A stretch of DNA of 64,000 bases from CAVOAK01 sp963664465 (GTDB lineage Bacteria; Pseudomonadota; Alphaproteobacteria; UBA8366; CAVOAK01). Below, piece by piece: positions 54,156-63,153 of the stretch (the stretch's first letter is position 1; every line of letters begins with the position of its first letter). The notes below the pieces were generated by a model. The model was not told the origin of the DNA. It worked only from the letters and a program-made list of their open reading frames with translations, and made no database searches. The translations under genes were made by a program, and so were the position numbers. The DNA lies in contig CAXXSU010000004.1 of the NCBI GenBank assembly GCA_963664465.2, positions 186,001 through 250,000 of the forward strand, in the 5' to 3' direction.

Positions 54156-54875
54156 CTAAAGAAAATTTTCGGTCTGGTACGTCGGCAACGTTCCGACCTA
54201 CCAGACCGTCTATGGTACGCTCGCCGCTTTCCCCATCCTCTTGATTTGGGTTTATCTCGCCTGGACTGTGGTCTTGGCCGGGGCTGAATTGGCCGCGGTA
54301 TTGCCAGCGTGGCGCATTGGCGCCTCCGGACACCGTGAGGACAGTCCAACCGGTGCTACAACGATGATTGCAGCACTCCAAATCCTCGAACGCCTCCTGA
54401 GCACAAGTCAGCAAGGCCGTGGCTTGTGTGCCGCAGATCTGCAGGCATCTTCACCGTTGATGCCGGGAACACTGGCAACGCTTTTGGAAGTCCTCAGGCG
54501 AAATCGCTATGTCGCGATCAACGAGAGCGGTGAATGGTTTCTGGCACGCGATCTTGAAGCCACGACGCTGGCGGCGCTTCATCGCGATTTAGACTTGTCG
54601 CTCTTGCCGTCGGACATGTCCGATCTCCACGCAGCCGACTGGGGCCGCCGGTACGCCGAGCTTGCGGCGACCGCTGATCAGGCTCATGTGAAACCTCTGT
54701 CGGTTCCGCTCAAGGATTTTCTCGCTCCCTCGGGTGGCGGTGAGATCATCGAAATAGCGCGCGCGGGTGGCGACGAGGACAACGCGGAGTCGGCGCCCTA
54801 GCATGCGTTCAAGCCATCGCGCCGGCGACCGATTCAAAATGAGACTCTGATTGCAGACGTAACCGGCGGTAGGTC

Positions 54876-55787
54876 CTAGTTTGTCCCGTCGCCGGTGCGG
54901 ACCTTGTAGTCGTGTGTCTGCGCCCACTCACGAACGAACTCTGTGAGTTCGTCGTCTGGTTTGCCTGGCAAGACAACCCGTAACAAGACGTACTGATCGC
55001 CACGACCGTTCCCTTTTGAACCAGCGATTCCCCGACTCTTGAGCCGAAGCTTGGTCCCGGTGTTCGAGCCGGCGGGAATAGTAACCATCACATTCTTGCC
55101 GATCGTCGGCACACTGACGCGCGCGCCGATGACGGCCTCACTGAGCGTCACTGGCAGCTCAAGATAGATATCGAGGCCCTGCCGCTCGAATTGGTGATGC
55201 GGGTCAACTTGTACTTCAATATATACGTCGCCCGGCGATCCGTTGCCGAATCCGGGCAGACCTTGGCCCTTAAGGCGCAATGTCCCTCCGTCTTCGATAC
55301 CCGGTGGTATGTTTACGTCGAGCGACTTGCCGTCCTGCAATTGAATTCGCCGGCTGACGCCATTGGCAGCATCCAGGAAAGTAAGCCGAAGCGCCAATCT
55401 GATATCTTGCCCCTTTTCCGTCGCCGACCAATGCCAACCCCGTTTCTTGCGTCCGAATAAGTCGGCAAAGACTTCCGAGACATCAGCGTCGGACTCCCGA
55501 AAATCAAATCCGCCGGGGCCAGCGTGTGCATAAGCACGTTGAAAGCGAGCGCCCGGTCGCTCCGACCCGTCAGCGTTTATTTCACCTTGGTCATAGCGCC
55601 GTCGTTTTTCAGGCTCAGAAAGTAAGTCGTATGCCGCGACGACTTCCTTGAAGTGCTGTTCGACGATCTTGTCGCCCGGGTTGAGGTCCGGATGCAGCTC
55701 TTTGGCAAGACGGTGATACGCCTTCTTGATCTCGTCCTGACCTGTGGACTTTGCGACACCCAAGATTTCGTATGGATCTTTCATCAT
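54876..55787 (-). CDS. CbpA-type J-domain co-chaperone
   Basis: A 303-residue class B DnaJ homologue. The J domain covers about residues 4-70, with HPD in ELHPDLNPGDK. A short linker follows, then the C-terminal substrate-binding beta domains (about residues 120-290, QDIRLALRLTFLDAANGVSR and VTIPAGSNTGTKLRLKSRG). The Cys-rich zinc finger and long G/F region of DnaJ are missing, so it is of CbpA type. A second start codon three bases in (55784) is equally possible. It lies convergent to the broken brkB gene and may stimulate DnaK. Confidence 0.9.
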   Translation of the reverse strand: MMKDPYEILGVAKSTGQDEIKKAYHRLAKELHPDLNPGDKIVEQHFKEVVAAYDLLSEPEKRRRYDQGEINADGSERPGARFQRAYAHAGPGGFDFRESDADVSEVFADLFGRKKRGWHWSATEKGQDIRLALRLTFLDAANGVSRRIQLQDGKSLDVNIPPGIEDGGTLRLKGQGLPGFGNGSPGDVYIEVQVDPHHQFERQGLDIYLELPVTLSEAVIGARVSVPTIGKNVMVTIPAGSNTGTKLRLKSRGIAGSKGNGRGDQYVLLRVVLPGKPDDELTEFVREWAQTHDYKVRTGDGTN

Positions 55788-55913
55788 CCTTCACTTCGGC
55801 AATCGGCACGGCTGCATTCGATAGAAGCAGCAAACGCAACGTAAACCATCCGGCGCTCCTTCAATAAGCGCAGGCTTACCAGTCCACAGGCTAAATGTCC
55901 TCGATCGCAATGC

Positions 55914-56402
55914 TTATTTGACGATCTTCCAACTACCGTCCGCTTGCTGACAGGCCGTCCCGAACGCTTCTTCGGTCTGGCTATCGATCGTCACCGCCGT
56001 TTTGAATTCGCGGCAGTACGCACCGGTTTGCGCCTGCTTGCCGTCTCGGACCGCCGTTACACTTCCGGCATGCCCAGACTCGGGATTATTCCAAGAGACC
56101 GATTGGCCGAGCTGCGCCGACTGCGCTTGCTGATAGGCTTTCTCGGCATACGCTTGATCCGCTCGGTCAAGCGATTTTCCGACTTCGCTCCCAGCATAGG
56201 CGCCGAGCAGCGTGCCAATCGCTACGGCCGCCAATTGGCCGTCGCCGCTACCGATTTGTGAGCCCGCCAAAGCCCCAAGTCCGCCGCCGATAAGCGCTCC
56301 TAAGGTCTGTTTCTCACCTGCATTGTTCACACATGCGGACAATCCTAATGCCGCTACAAAAAATACCGGAATGACCCGTTTGAATATCGTCTGGTTCAAC
56401 AT
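55914..56402 (-). CDS. glycine-zipper outer-membrane lipoprotein
   Basis: A 162-residue lipoprotein. The start is ATG 56402, with GAGAGG upstream, giving a signal peptide with the lipobox LSAC (Cys24); the frame open to 56501 would bury the signal. Residues 32-80 form a glycine-zipper (GALIGGGLGALAGSQIG, GTLLGAYAGSEVGKSLD) as in RT0821/SlyB-like surface antigens. The C-terminal domain includes two cysteines (CREFKTAV, TACQQADGSWKIV). It probably inserts in the outer membrane, with a role in envelope integrity. Confidence 0.85.
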   Translation of the reverse strand: MLNQTIFKRVIPVFFVAALGLSACVNNAGEKQTLGALIGGGLGALAGSQIGSGDGQLAAVAIGTLLGAYAGSEVGKSLDRADQAYAEKAYQQAQSAQLGQSVSWNNPESGHAGSVTAVRDGKQAQTGAYCREFKTAVTIDSQTEEAFGTACQQADGSWKIVK

Positions 56403-56595
56403 TTCGCTGCCTCTCCGCCACGTAAGATACAAGTTCGTCGCCGACCCTTTCGAAACCGCCCATAATGGCTCGGCGTATGAGCCTTGCCAAATTCGGGCCA
56501 ATTGCCGATGTTTAGATGACTCATCCGTTCATCGACGCTGACTTAGATCAATTTCGACCGGATCCCTTCATTGGCATCCTATATATGTGTCCGCA

Positions 56596-57186
56596 ATGGC
56601 CGAAGCTCAAGCACAAGATCCAATCGCGCAATTTTTGCAGTGGTTCGAGCAAGCGAAACAGGGAAACAATCCCGATCCCACTGCGTGTTCGTTAGCAACT
56701 GCGGATGCTCAAAATCGCCCTTCCGTCCGCATGGTTTTGTTAAAGGACGCGGATGAACGGGGTTTCGTATTCTATACCAATACTGAGAGCTGCAAAGGCG
56801 TGGAGCTGGCCGCCAACCCCCATGGGGCACTGCTGTTTCATTGGCGGGACCCTCATCGCCAGGTACGAGTGCGGGGCTCGGTCGAGCCAGTCAGCGGCGA
56901 TGAAGCAGACGCGTATTTTGCGAGCCGCCATCGATCAAGTCAGATAGGCGCCTGGGCAAGCGCGCAATCGAGGCCGATGACCGGACATTTCGAATTGGAG
57001 CGAAAAGTGGCCGAATTTACGGCAAAGTTTGCACTTGGAACTATTCCGCGGCCGCCGCATTGGTCAGGATATCGAGTCGCCCCAACGCATATCGAGTTTT
57101 GGCAGGAGCAACTGTTCCGGCTGCACGATCGGCTCGCCTTTGTGCGTGAAGGCGGAACTTGGGTGTCACAGCGTCTTTACCCGTGA
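56596..57186 (+). CDS. pdxH: pyridoxamine 5'-phosphate oxidase
   Basis: A 196-residue FMN enzyme that makes pyridoxal 5'-phosphate from PNP or PMP. Motifs are RPSVRMVLLKDADERGFVFYTN, LFHWRDPHRQVRVRG, SRHRSSQIGAWAS, and the C-terminal EFWQ with the Arg/His tail RLHDRLAFVRE. ATG 56596 is used; an in-frame GTG at 56587 adds three residues. It lies six bases before a cation-efflux gene on the same strand. Supply of PLP suits hemA and the aminotransferase nearby, although linkage is probably incidental. Confidence 0.93.
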   Translation: MAEAQAQDPIAQFLQWFEQAKQGNNPDPTACSLATADAQNRPSVRMVLLKDADERGFVFYTNTESCKGVELAANPHGALLFHWRDPHRQVRVRGSVEPVSGDEADAYFASRHRSSQIGAWASAQSRPMTGHFELERKVAEFTAKFALGTIPRPPHWSGYRVAPTHIEFWQEQLFRLHDRLAFVREGGTWVSQRLYP

Positions 57187-57192
57187 GGAAGC

Positions 57193-58113
57193 GTGACAGA
57201 AGCATCTGATTCCAAGGGCGCGCCGGCAGCAGCCACCCTGATGCGGGCGGCAACGTATGCGTCGGTCACCGTCGCCCTAACTCTGATCGCGGTAAAGTTC
57301 TTTGCCTGGGTCATGACCGGCTCCGTTGCGGTGCTTGCGACCCTCGTCGATTCGCTGCTCGATGCGCTCGCCTCCATCGTTACGCTTCTCGCTGTTAAGC
57401 ATTCTCTTGTACCCGCGGACCGAGAGCATCGCTTCGGCCATGGCAAGGCGGAGGCGCTCGCTGCGCTCACGCAGGCTGCATTCATCTCCGGGTCTTCCGT
57501 CTTGTTACTGTTCGAGGCGGGGCAACGACTGTTGCAACCGCAGGCTCTTTCCAGGACCGAGATCGGCATCTGGGTGATGTTATTTTCGATCGTCGTCACA
57601 ATCGCCCTGGTGGTTTTCCAACGCTTCGTGGTGCGACGCTCCGGTTCGCTTGCGATCTCTGCCGACTCAATTCATTACAAGGGAGATGTACTGGTCAATC
57701 TAGCCGTCATCGCATCGCTTATTTCGAGCCGCTGGTTTGACGCGAGTTTTATCGACCCGTTGCTCGGAGCCGTAATCGCCGCCTATATCCTATACAACGC
57801 GTGGCAGATTGTGTCCGGCGCACTCGATATGCTTATGGACCGCGAACTCCCTCACGAGGAACGGCAGCGAATCCGTGAAATCGCGCTCGAGCACCCGGAC
57901 GTGCACGATGTGCACGACCTTCGCACACGCCGGTCAGGTCAAACGGTATTCATTCAACTCCACCTTGAGCTCGACCCAGAGTTGCAACTCTCGAAGTCAC
58001 ACGAAATCGCCGACTTGGTGGAGGCAAAACTCTGTGCGGCATTTAGCGGTGCTGAGGTTATCATTCATCAAGACCCGGCAGGTCTTGAAGAGTTTCATCA
58101 AAGCTTTGGTTAG
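57193..58113 (+). CDS. cation diffusion facilitator, FieF type
   Basis: A 306-residue CDF transporter with six helices. Transport-site residues are seen as the D-x3-D pair in LVDSLLDALAS (about residues 52-62) and H-x3-D in SIHYKGDVLVN (about residues 155-166), which match the four-Asp/His zinc/iron site of FieF. DREHRFGHGKAEAL precedes helix III. The cytoplasmic C-terminal domain has VHDVHDLRTRRSG. Start GTG 57193 follows GAGGAAGC. It exports Zn, Fe or Cd in exchange for protons. Confidence 0.92.
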   Translation: MTEASDSKGAPAAATLMRAATYASVTVALTLIAVKFFAWVMTGSVAVLATLVDSLLDALASIVTLLAVKHSLVPADREHRFGHGKAEALAALTQAAFISGSSVLLLFEAGQRLLQPQALSRTEIGIWVMLFSIVVTIALVVFQRFVVRRSGSLAISADSIHYKGDVLVNLAVIASLISSRWFDASFIDPLLGAVIAAYILYNAWQIVSGALDMLMDRELPHEERQRIREIALEHPDVHDVHDLRTRRSGQTVFIQLHLELDPELQLSKSHEIADLVEAKLCAAFSGAEVIIHQDPAGLEEFHQSFG

Positions 58114-58178
58114 AATGTCATGGTAGTCGACGCATCGTGCTGACTGACAGACCTGTGGCCGCCTGATAGGCTCGCGCC

Positions 58179-58931
58179 ATGAGCAAGCACAACAAACAGA
58201 TCGTGCTCACGGGTGCAAGCCGCGGCATCGGACACGCGACGGTCAAGCGATTTTCCGATGAAGGCTGGCGCATCATTACCTGCAGCCGTGAAGAAGTGCC
58301 CGAGGCCTGCAAGCGGGACCCGAACTGGACCCAGCACATCCCCACCGATCTCGCGGATGCCGGCTCCATCGAGGAGTTCGTTCAGCAAGCGAACGAAATT
58401 TTGGATGGCGACGCATTGCATGCGCTGGTCAACAACGCCGCAGTCTCACCGAAAGCGCCTCATAGCGAGCGCTTGGGTTGCCTGAATGGAGACGTCGAGC
58501 GCTGGCGCGAAGTCTTCGAACTCAACCTCTTTTCGCCGCTGATGTTATGCCGCGGATTTGCCGCCGCCCTAGGACACGGGGCCCGGGACGGCGGTGCGTC
58601 GATCGTAAACGTGACCTCTATCGCAGGGCACGCGATCCATCCGTTTGCCGGATCGGCCTACGCAACATCGAAGGCGGCGCTATCAGCGCTCACGCGCGAA
58701 CTAGCGGTCGAGTTTGCTCAACTCGGCGTCCGGGTTAATGCCGTCGCACCCGGCGAAATCGAGACCGAAATGATTGGGGAGGAATACGAACCCCTGATCA
58801 ACCGCATACCGATGCATCGGATGGGAACGCCTGGCGAAGTTGCGTCCTGTGTGTTCCAGCTTTGCTCGTCAGACTTCAGTTATGTCACAGGTACAGAGGT
58901 GTTTGTCACCGGCGGCCAGCACGTGTACTGA
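58179..58931 (+). CDS. SDR-family oxidoreductase, 3-oxoacyl-ACP reductase-like
   Basis: A 250-residue classical SDR with TGASRGIGHAT at the N-terminus, NNAAVSP, catalytic Ser in VTSIAGHAIHPFA and Tyr-x3-Lys in AYATSKAALSAL, and a C-terminal TGTEVFVTGGQHVY. The proline-rich insertion after NNAA (KAPHSERLGCLNG) is unusual. The substrate is unknown. It is monocistronic as far as seen, 65 bases after the CDF gene. Confidence 0.85.
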   Translation: MSKHNKQIVLTGASRGIGHATVKRFSDEGWRIITCSREEVPEACKRDPNWTQHIPTDLADAGSIEEFVQQANEILDGDALHALVNNAAVSPKAPHSERLGCLNGDVERWREVFELNLFSPLMLCRGFAAALGHGARDGGASIVNVTSIAGHAIHPFAGSAYATSKAALSALTRELAVEFAQLGVRVNAVAPGEIETEMIGEEYEPLINRIPMHRMGTPGEVASCVFQLCSSDFSYVTGTEVFVTGGQHVY

Positions 58932-58971
58932 CAAAAGATCGCCAGCCTGCGGCTCTAGCACAACTGAATGG

Positions 58972-59529
58972 TCAGTCGGTCTTTTGCAGCGAGGCGAACA
59001 TCGCATGACGCGCAACGAGCGTGGCGACTTCATCGTTCAGCCAACGGCCAAGAAGGCCGTCGCCGTACGCACTCTGAAGGTCACGCAGGCGAACCAGCTC
59101 CTGTTCGCACATCTCCGCCAACGCATCGAGTTGATCGGCCCGTTCGTCTTCGGTCAGAAGTGGCAAAAACCGCAACTTCAGAGCAACCACCAGTCGTGTC
59201 ACGTCATTAACCGGAGCACGCACACTTGCGGCCATCAACATCTTGAAAACGTCGCGCCCCGTGTCTGTAATCTTCAACACTGTCGTTTCGTCGAGGGCGT
59301 TGGGACCTACCCACGCGCCGGCCGGGCTGTCTATCGGCGCCGCCAATCCCTCGAAGCACATCAAGTCGATCGACGTACCCAGCAAGTCCAGCGACGGTCC
59401 GATGAGGTGTGCGATAAAGTACCGCAGCTCCGCTGCCAACTCGCTGTGCCGCCGGTCGCCCTCGACGAGAGATCCGAGCGCGGCCAAACGAATAGCTTCG
59501 GTTGGGATCAGCGTATTATCGCGATACAT
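58972..59529 (-). CDS. hypothetical protein with PadR/winged-helix-like features
   Basis: A 185-residue, mostly helical protein. The N-terminus (TLIPTEAIRLAALGSLVEGD) resembles the opening helix of PadR-type winged-helix regulators, and IDSPAGAWVGPNALDETTVLKITDTGRDVF resembles a wing followed by the effector helix (core LKITDTGRDVFKML). Such proteins act as dimeric repressors, but this identification is tentative. It lies between convergent SDR and divergent hemA-side units; hemA reads in the same direction from upstream (60796-59585) with a 55-bp gap, so co-transcription with hemA is possible. Confidence 0.6.
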   Translation of the reverse strand: MYRDNTLIPTEAIRLAALGSLVEGDRRHSELAAELRYFIAHLIGPSLDLLGTSIDLMCFEGLAAPIDSPAGAWVGPNALDETTVLKITDTGRDVFKMLMAASVRAPVNDVTRLVVALKLRFLPLLTEDERADQLDALAEMCEQELVRLRDLQSAYGDGLLGRWLNDEVATLVARHAMFASLQKTD

Positions 59530-59584
59530 CGACCGGCACCTTCAAGTCGCATGGAACGAAAATAATCAGACGAGGCGTCATTAC

Positions 59585-60796
59585 TCACGCCGCCCGTTCT
59601 AAATTCAGCGTATCCCAGATCTCGGCGAGTGCGGAAACGAGCGTCTCCATCATCGCATCGTCGTGGAACGGCGATGGGGTGAGCCTCAGACGCTCGGTCC
59701 CGCGCGGCACCGTCGGAAAGTTTATCGGCTGGACGTAAATTTGATGCCGCGCCAACAGCTCGTCGCTAGCCTGCTTACACCGTCGCGCATCGCCGACCAG
59801 CACCGGCACGATATGGCTTTGCGAAGGAAGAAGCGGTATATCGGCCGCCGCAAGCATGCCTTTCAGCTTGGCAGCGCGCTCCTGATGGCGAACCCGCTCG
59901 CTGTCGCTGACCTTCAGATGACGTACGCTGGCCAGCGCGCCCGCAGCGATCGCCGGCGGCAGTGCCGTCGTGAAGATGAAGCCGTCGCCGTAAGAGCGTA
60001 CGAAGTCGACCAGGTTTGCCGACGCCGCGATGTAGCCGCCGACCACGCCAAATGCCTTTCCCAATGTCCCTTGAATGACCGTCACGCGGTCTGCAACCCC
60101 GTCACGCTCGGCAACGCCACCGCCGCGCGGGCCGTATAAGCCCACAGCATGAACTTCGTCGAGGAAGGTCATCGCACCGTAACGCTCAGCGACTTCGACT
60201 ATGTCGGCAATAGGCGCAATGTCGCCGTCCATCGAGTAGACAGACTCGAAGACCACAAGTTTGGGTCGTTCGGGATCGTCGGCGGCCAGCAATCGGTCCA
60301 AATCGGCGGCATCGCTGTGCCGGAAAATACGCTTATCCGCTCGGCTGTTACGAATACCCTCGATCATCGAGTTATGATTCGAAGCGTCGGAGTAAATAAT
60401 GCAATTGGGGATCTTGCCGCCAAGGGTAGAGAGCGCCGTCATGTTGGCAACATAACCCGAAGTGAATAACAAAGCGGCCTCGGTTCCATGCAGGTCCGCC
60501 AGCTCCTGCTCGAGCAGGACGTGATAGTGATTCGTCCCTGAAATATTGCGCGTGCCGCCGGCCCCAGCGCCGCACTCACGAAGCGCTCGTTCCATGGCGT
60601 CGAGGACGGTGGGGTGCTGTCCCATCCCCAAATAGTCGTTGGAACACCAAACCGTCACATCACCGAGGGAGGCGCCATCGTGACGCACCGCATGCGGAAA
60701 ATCGCCAGCCTTGCGCTCAAGGTCGGCAAATATGCGATACCGACCCTCGACCTTTAACGCGGCCAACGCATCGGCAAAGTAACGGTCAAAGTCCAT
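59585..60796 (-). CDS. hemA: 5-aminolevulinate synthase
   Basis: A 403-residue ALAS that condenses glycine and succinyl-CoA to ALA, with PLP on the lysine in TLGKAFGVVGGY (about residue 245). N-terminal features are VWCSNDYLGMGQHP and GTRNISGTNHYHVLLEQELA. Membership in the C4 pathway is a marker for Alphaproteobacteria. ATG 60796 is standard. The nearest downstream gene is the PadR-like ORF. Confidence 0.94.
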   Translation of the reverse strand: MDFDRYFADALAALKVEGRYRIFADLERKAGDFPHAVRHDGASLGDVTVWCSNDYLGMGQHPTVLDAMERALRECGAGAGGTRNISGTNHYHVLLEQELADLHGTEAALLFTSGYVANMTALSTLGGKIPNCIIYSDASNHNSMIEGIRNSRADKRIFRHSDAADLDRLLAADDPERPKLVVFESVYSMDGDIAPIADIVEVAERYGAMTFLDEVHAVGLYGPRGGGVAERDGVADRVTVIQGTLGKAFGVVGGYIAASANLVDFVRSYGDGFIFTTALPPAIAAGALASVRHLKVSDSERVRHQERAAKLKGMLAAADIPLLPSQSHIVPVLVGDARRCKQASDELLARHQIYVQPINFPTVPRGTERLRLTPSPFHDDAMMETLVSALAEIWDTLNLERAA

Positions 60797-60923
60797 TCGC
60801 CTCTATCCTAACCCGTCTCCCAGCAACGACCGCACGCCTCAAACCCAATGCAGCACTAGCTCGCGTATGATACTGGCCCATCTGATAAAACTATCAAGGA
60901 CCGTCATCCGGGCGCAATGGCCG

Positions 60924-61136
60924 GCTAGGTGTCGTCGGCAAACCCTTCGCCATCGATATAAGCGACAGTATCGTCGAGCGCTTTGGCGAAACGCCCCACC
61001 AATTCGCCAATTTCATCGGCTGTAATGATCAGTGGGGGCGAAAATGCGACGGCATCACCGCCGAGCGGCCGCAGCAAAACGCCATGTTCTTGCGCACGTC
61101 CCGCGAGATAGGCGCCGATGCCCAGGGCGGGATCGA
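60924..61136. repeat. distal copy of the aminotransferase 3' end
   Basis: 213 bp repeated at 61685-61850. Here the sequence is complete and would code for the normal C-terminus (AYLAGRAQEHGVLLRPLGGD and so on to a stop at 60925). The partner copy lacks 47 bases in two places. Both copies end at GATCGA (the shared sequence), after which this copy enters IS1182-family sequence. Confidence 0.92.
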
Positions 61137-61684
61137 CGGCCGCCCGGCTTGCGGCCCGTCTTCTCGGCCTTCTCCGCGCGCGCCTCGAATCATAGTTTTC
61201 GCGCGTATTCGCGCGCCCGCGCCTTCACCGCCATGATCCTCGCGCCGGGCCAGTTCCTCGGGCACCGACATCCCGTCGGGCACATCCGCCCCATCGGCCG
61301 CCTCCGCCAACGCCATCAACTCCGCCACCTCGGCCTTCAACCGGGCTTCGAGCTCGCAGGCGTGTTTCCACGACAGCGCGCTGTGCCGGCTCGCGTTGGC
61401 GTGCACCTTGGTGCCCAGCGCCACGCTTCAGCACCCCGGCTTCCCGGGCCAGCAGCAGCACCTCGACGAACAGCCCTTCGATCCGGTCGAGAAAACGCCG
61501 CCGGAACGCGGCGATGGTATCGTGGTCGGGATGATCGTCTTGCACGCCGCGCAGCCGCGCCATTCCTCCACCGACGGCGGCAGCAGAAACCCCGTCTCCC
61601 GGTCGACCGGTCGGAAATTGCTCATGACGGTCTCCATCACGCGCGGGCAAATCAACTGATACCATCGAATCCTATTTCAAGGCT
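61137..61684 (-). mobile_element. IS1182-family transposase remnant
   Basis: About 548 bp between the duplicated aminotransferase ends. Translation in three different frames recovers pieces in the correct order: MSNFRPVDRETGFLLPPSVEEW from 61625 (quoted core FRPVDRETGFLLPPSVEEW), then HPDHDTIAAFRRRFLDRIEG, then VHANASRHSALSWKHACELE and EELARRED. About 70 residues are missing between the first two pieces, and everything after the first third of the transposase is lost. It is inactive. Confidence 0.85.
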
Positions 61685-61850
61685 GCTAGGTGTCGTCGGC
61701 AAACCCTTCGCCATCGATATAAGCGACAGTATCGTCGAGCGCTTTGGCGAAACGCCCCACCAATTCGGCTCACCGCCGAGCGGCCGCGCAAAACGCCATG
61801 TTCTTGCGCACGTCCCGCGAGATAGGCGCCGATGCCCAGGGCGGGATCGA
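61685..61850. repeat. proximal, deleted copy of the aminotransferase 3' end
   Basis: 166 bp matching 60924-61136 except for a 46-bp deletion and a 1-bp deletion. It is contiguous with the main aminotransferase body, so the resident 3' end is the damaged one. Confidence 0.9.
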
Positions 61851-63153
61851 AGTTTTCGCGCGTATTTTTGTCCTTCACCAACTCAACCGCCGCAACAAGA
61901 CCCACTCCGCGGACTTCACCAACGAACGGACGATCCCAAGTGCGCGCAATCCGTCTTGCAGCGCAGGCGCAACGGCTCGTGACGAACCCGTTCCTCATAA
62001 ATCTTGAGTGTTTCCAACGCAACCGCCGCCGCGACCGGATGCCCCGTATAGGTAAAGCCGTGGCCGAACAGGCCGATCTTGTCGCTGTTGGCACGGACGA
62101 CGTCGTAGACCTTTTCATTCAGCATAAGACCTGAAATCGGCAAGTATGCGGAGGACAGCGCCTTTGCGATGCAGATCATGTCCGGCTCGAGGTTGTAGGT
62201 TTGGGTGCCGAACATATTTCCCGTTCGACCAAATCCACAAATCACCTCGTCGACGATGAAGAGGATGTCGTGTTTCTTGAGAATTGGCTGGATCTTCTCG
62301 AAATATGTCTTTGGCGGCACGATAACGCCGCCGGCCCCCATCACGGGTTCGGCGATGAACGCCGCAATTGTCTCGGGACCTTCGTCGACGATTAGCTTCT
62401 CGAGGCTCGCCGCCATCCGAGTGGCGAAGTCCTCTTCGCTCTCTCCCTCAATGCCATAGCGATAAAAGTGCGGGCAATCGGTGTGAAGAATTCCATCGAT
62501 CGGCAAGCCGAAATCTCGGTGATTGTTGGGCAGGCCGGTTAGGCTCGCGGCGGCAACGGTTACGCCGTGATAGCCTTTGATGCGGCTGATGATCTTGCGT
62601 TTCTCCGGCCGTCCAAGCGCATGGTTGTAATACCAGGCAAACTTGACGGCGGAATCGGTCGCTTCCGAACCTGAGTTGGCAAAAAACACATGCGACATTG
62701 GCACCGGCGCCATGCCAATTACTTTCTCCGCTAGATCAATGACTGGATTGTGGCTGCGCGAGAAAAACGTATGAAAGTACGGCAGCTTCCTCATCTGCTG
62801 CGCCGCCGCCTCGACGAGACGCTCTTCACCAAAGCCAAGTGAAGTACACCACAAGCCTGCCAAGCCTTCGATGTATGCCTTGCCCGATTCATCGTAAACC
62901 CAGACGCCCTTGCCCTCGGTGACGATTAGGGGACCGGTCTTCTCATGAGCTTTGAGATTGGTGTAAGGGTGCAGCACATAGGCGATATCTCGGCTCGCTG
63001 GCGAGTTGCCGGGCTGTGTCATGACTGGGCGCTCCTGAATTGTTAGAGGCTCTGAGTTGACTGTCTAGCGTTGCCGCAACTTTACACTATTCCGTCGCCG
63101 CCTTGGCAAGCGGTGTAAAAATTGCCTCGACGCGTTCAGCGAAACTCCGACAG

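Larger units (their letters stand above)
52176..54801 (+). pseudogene. YihY/BrkB-family membrane protein gene split by an insertion sequence
   Basis: The 5' part (52176-52871) encodes the first four or five helices of a BrkB/YihY protein (CSARAAALTFSSLLAVVPLLAV, quoted core ALTFSSLLAVVPLL). The IS5-family element then supplies GTSKNW and a stop at 52892. The 3' part (54162-54801) resumes with KIFGL and continues YVGNVPTYQTVYGTLAAFP to WVYLAWTVVLAGAE, followed by a cytoplasmic tail with a possible winged helix (about 54360-54600). Even after precise removal of the IS, one extra base near 54176 leaves the halves out of frame. So the gene looks dead, not simply interrupted. Confidence 0.88.
60925..63022 (-). 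pseudogene. class III aminotransferase, broken and partly duplicated
   Basis: The main body runs from ATG 63022 (MTQPGNSPASRDIAYVLHPY) with PLP Lys in CIAKALSSAYLPISG, a fold type I omega-transaminase (aspartate aminotransferase family, e.g. beta-alanine or putrescine substrates). After residue 343 (IYEER) the frame is lost: at least two single-base shifts separate it from the proper continuation (RPFVGEVRGVGLVAAVELVK, about 61890-61950). The last about 210 bp then occur twice: a copy close to the gene (61685-61850) with a 46-bp deletion, and a full copy (60924-61136, ending FADDT) beyond an IS remnant. No functional enzyme is expected. Confidence 0.85.
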
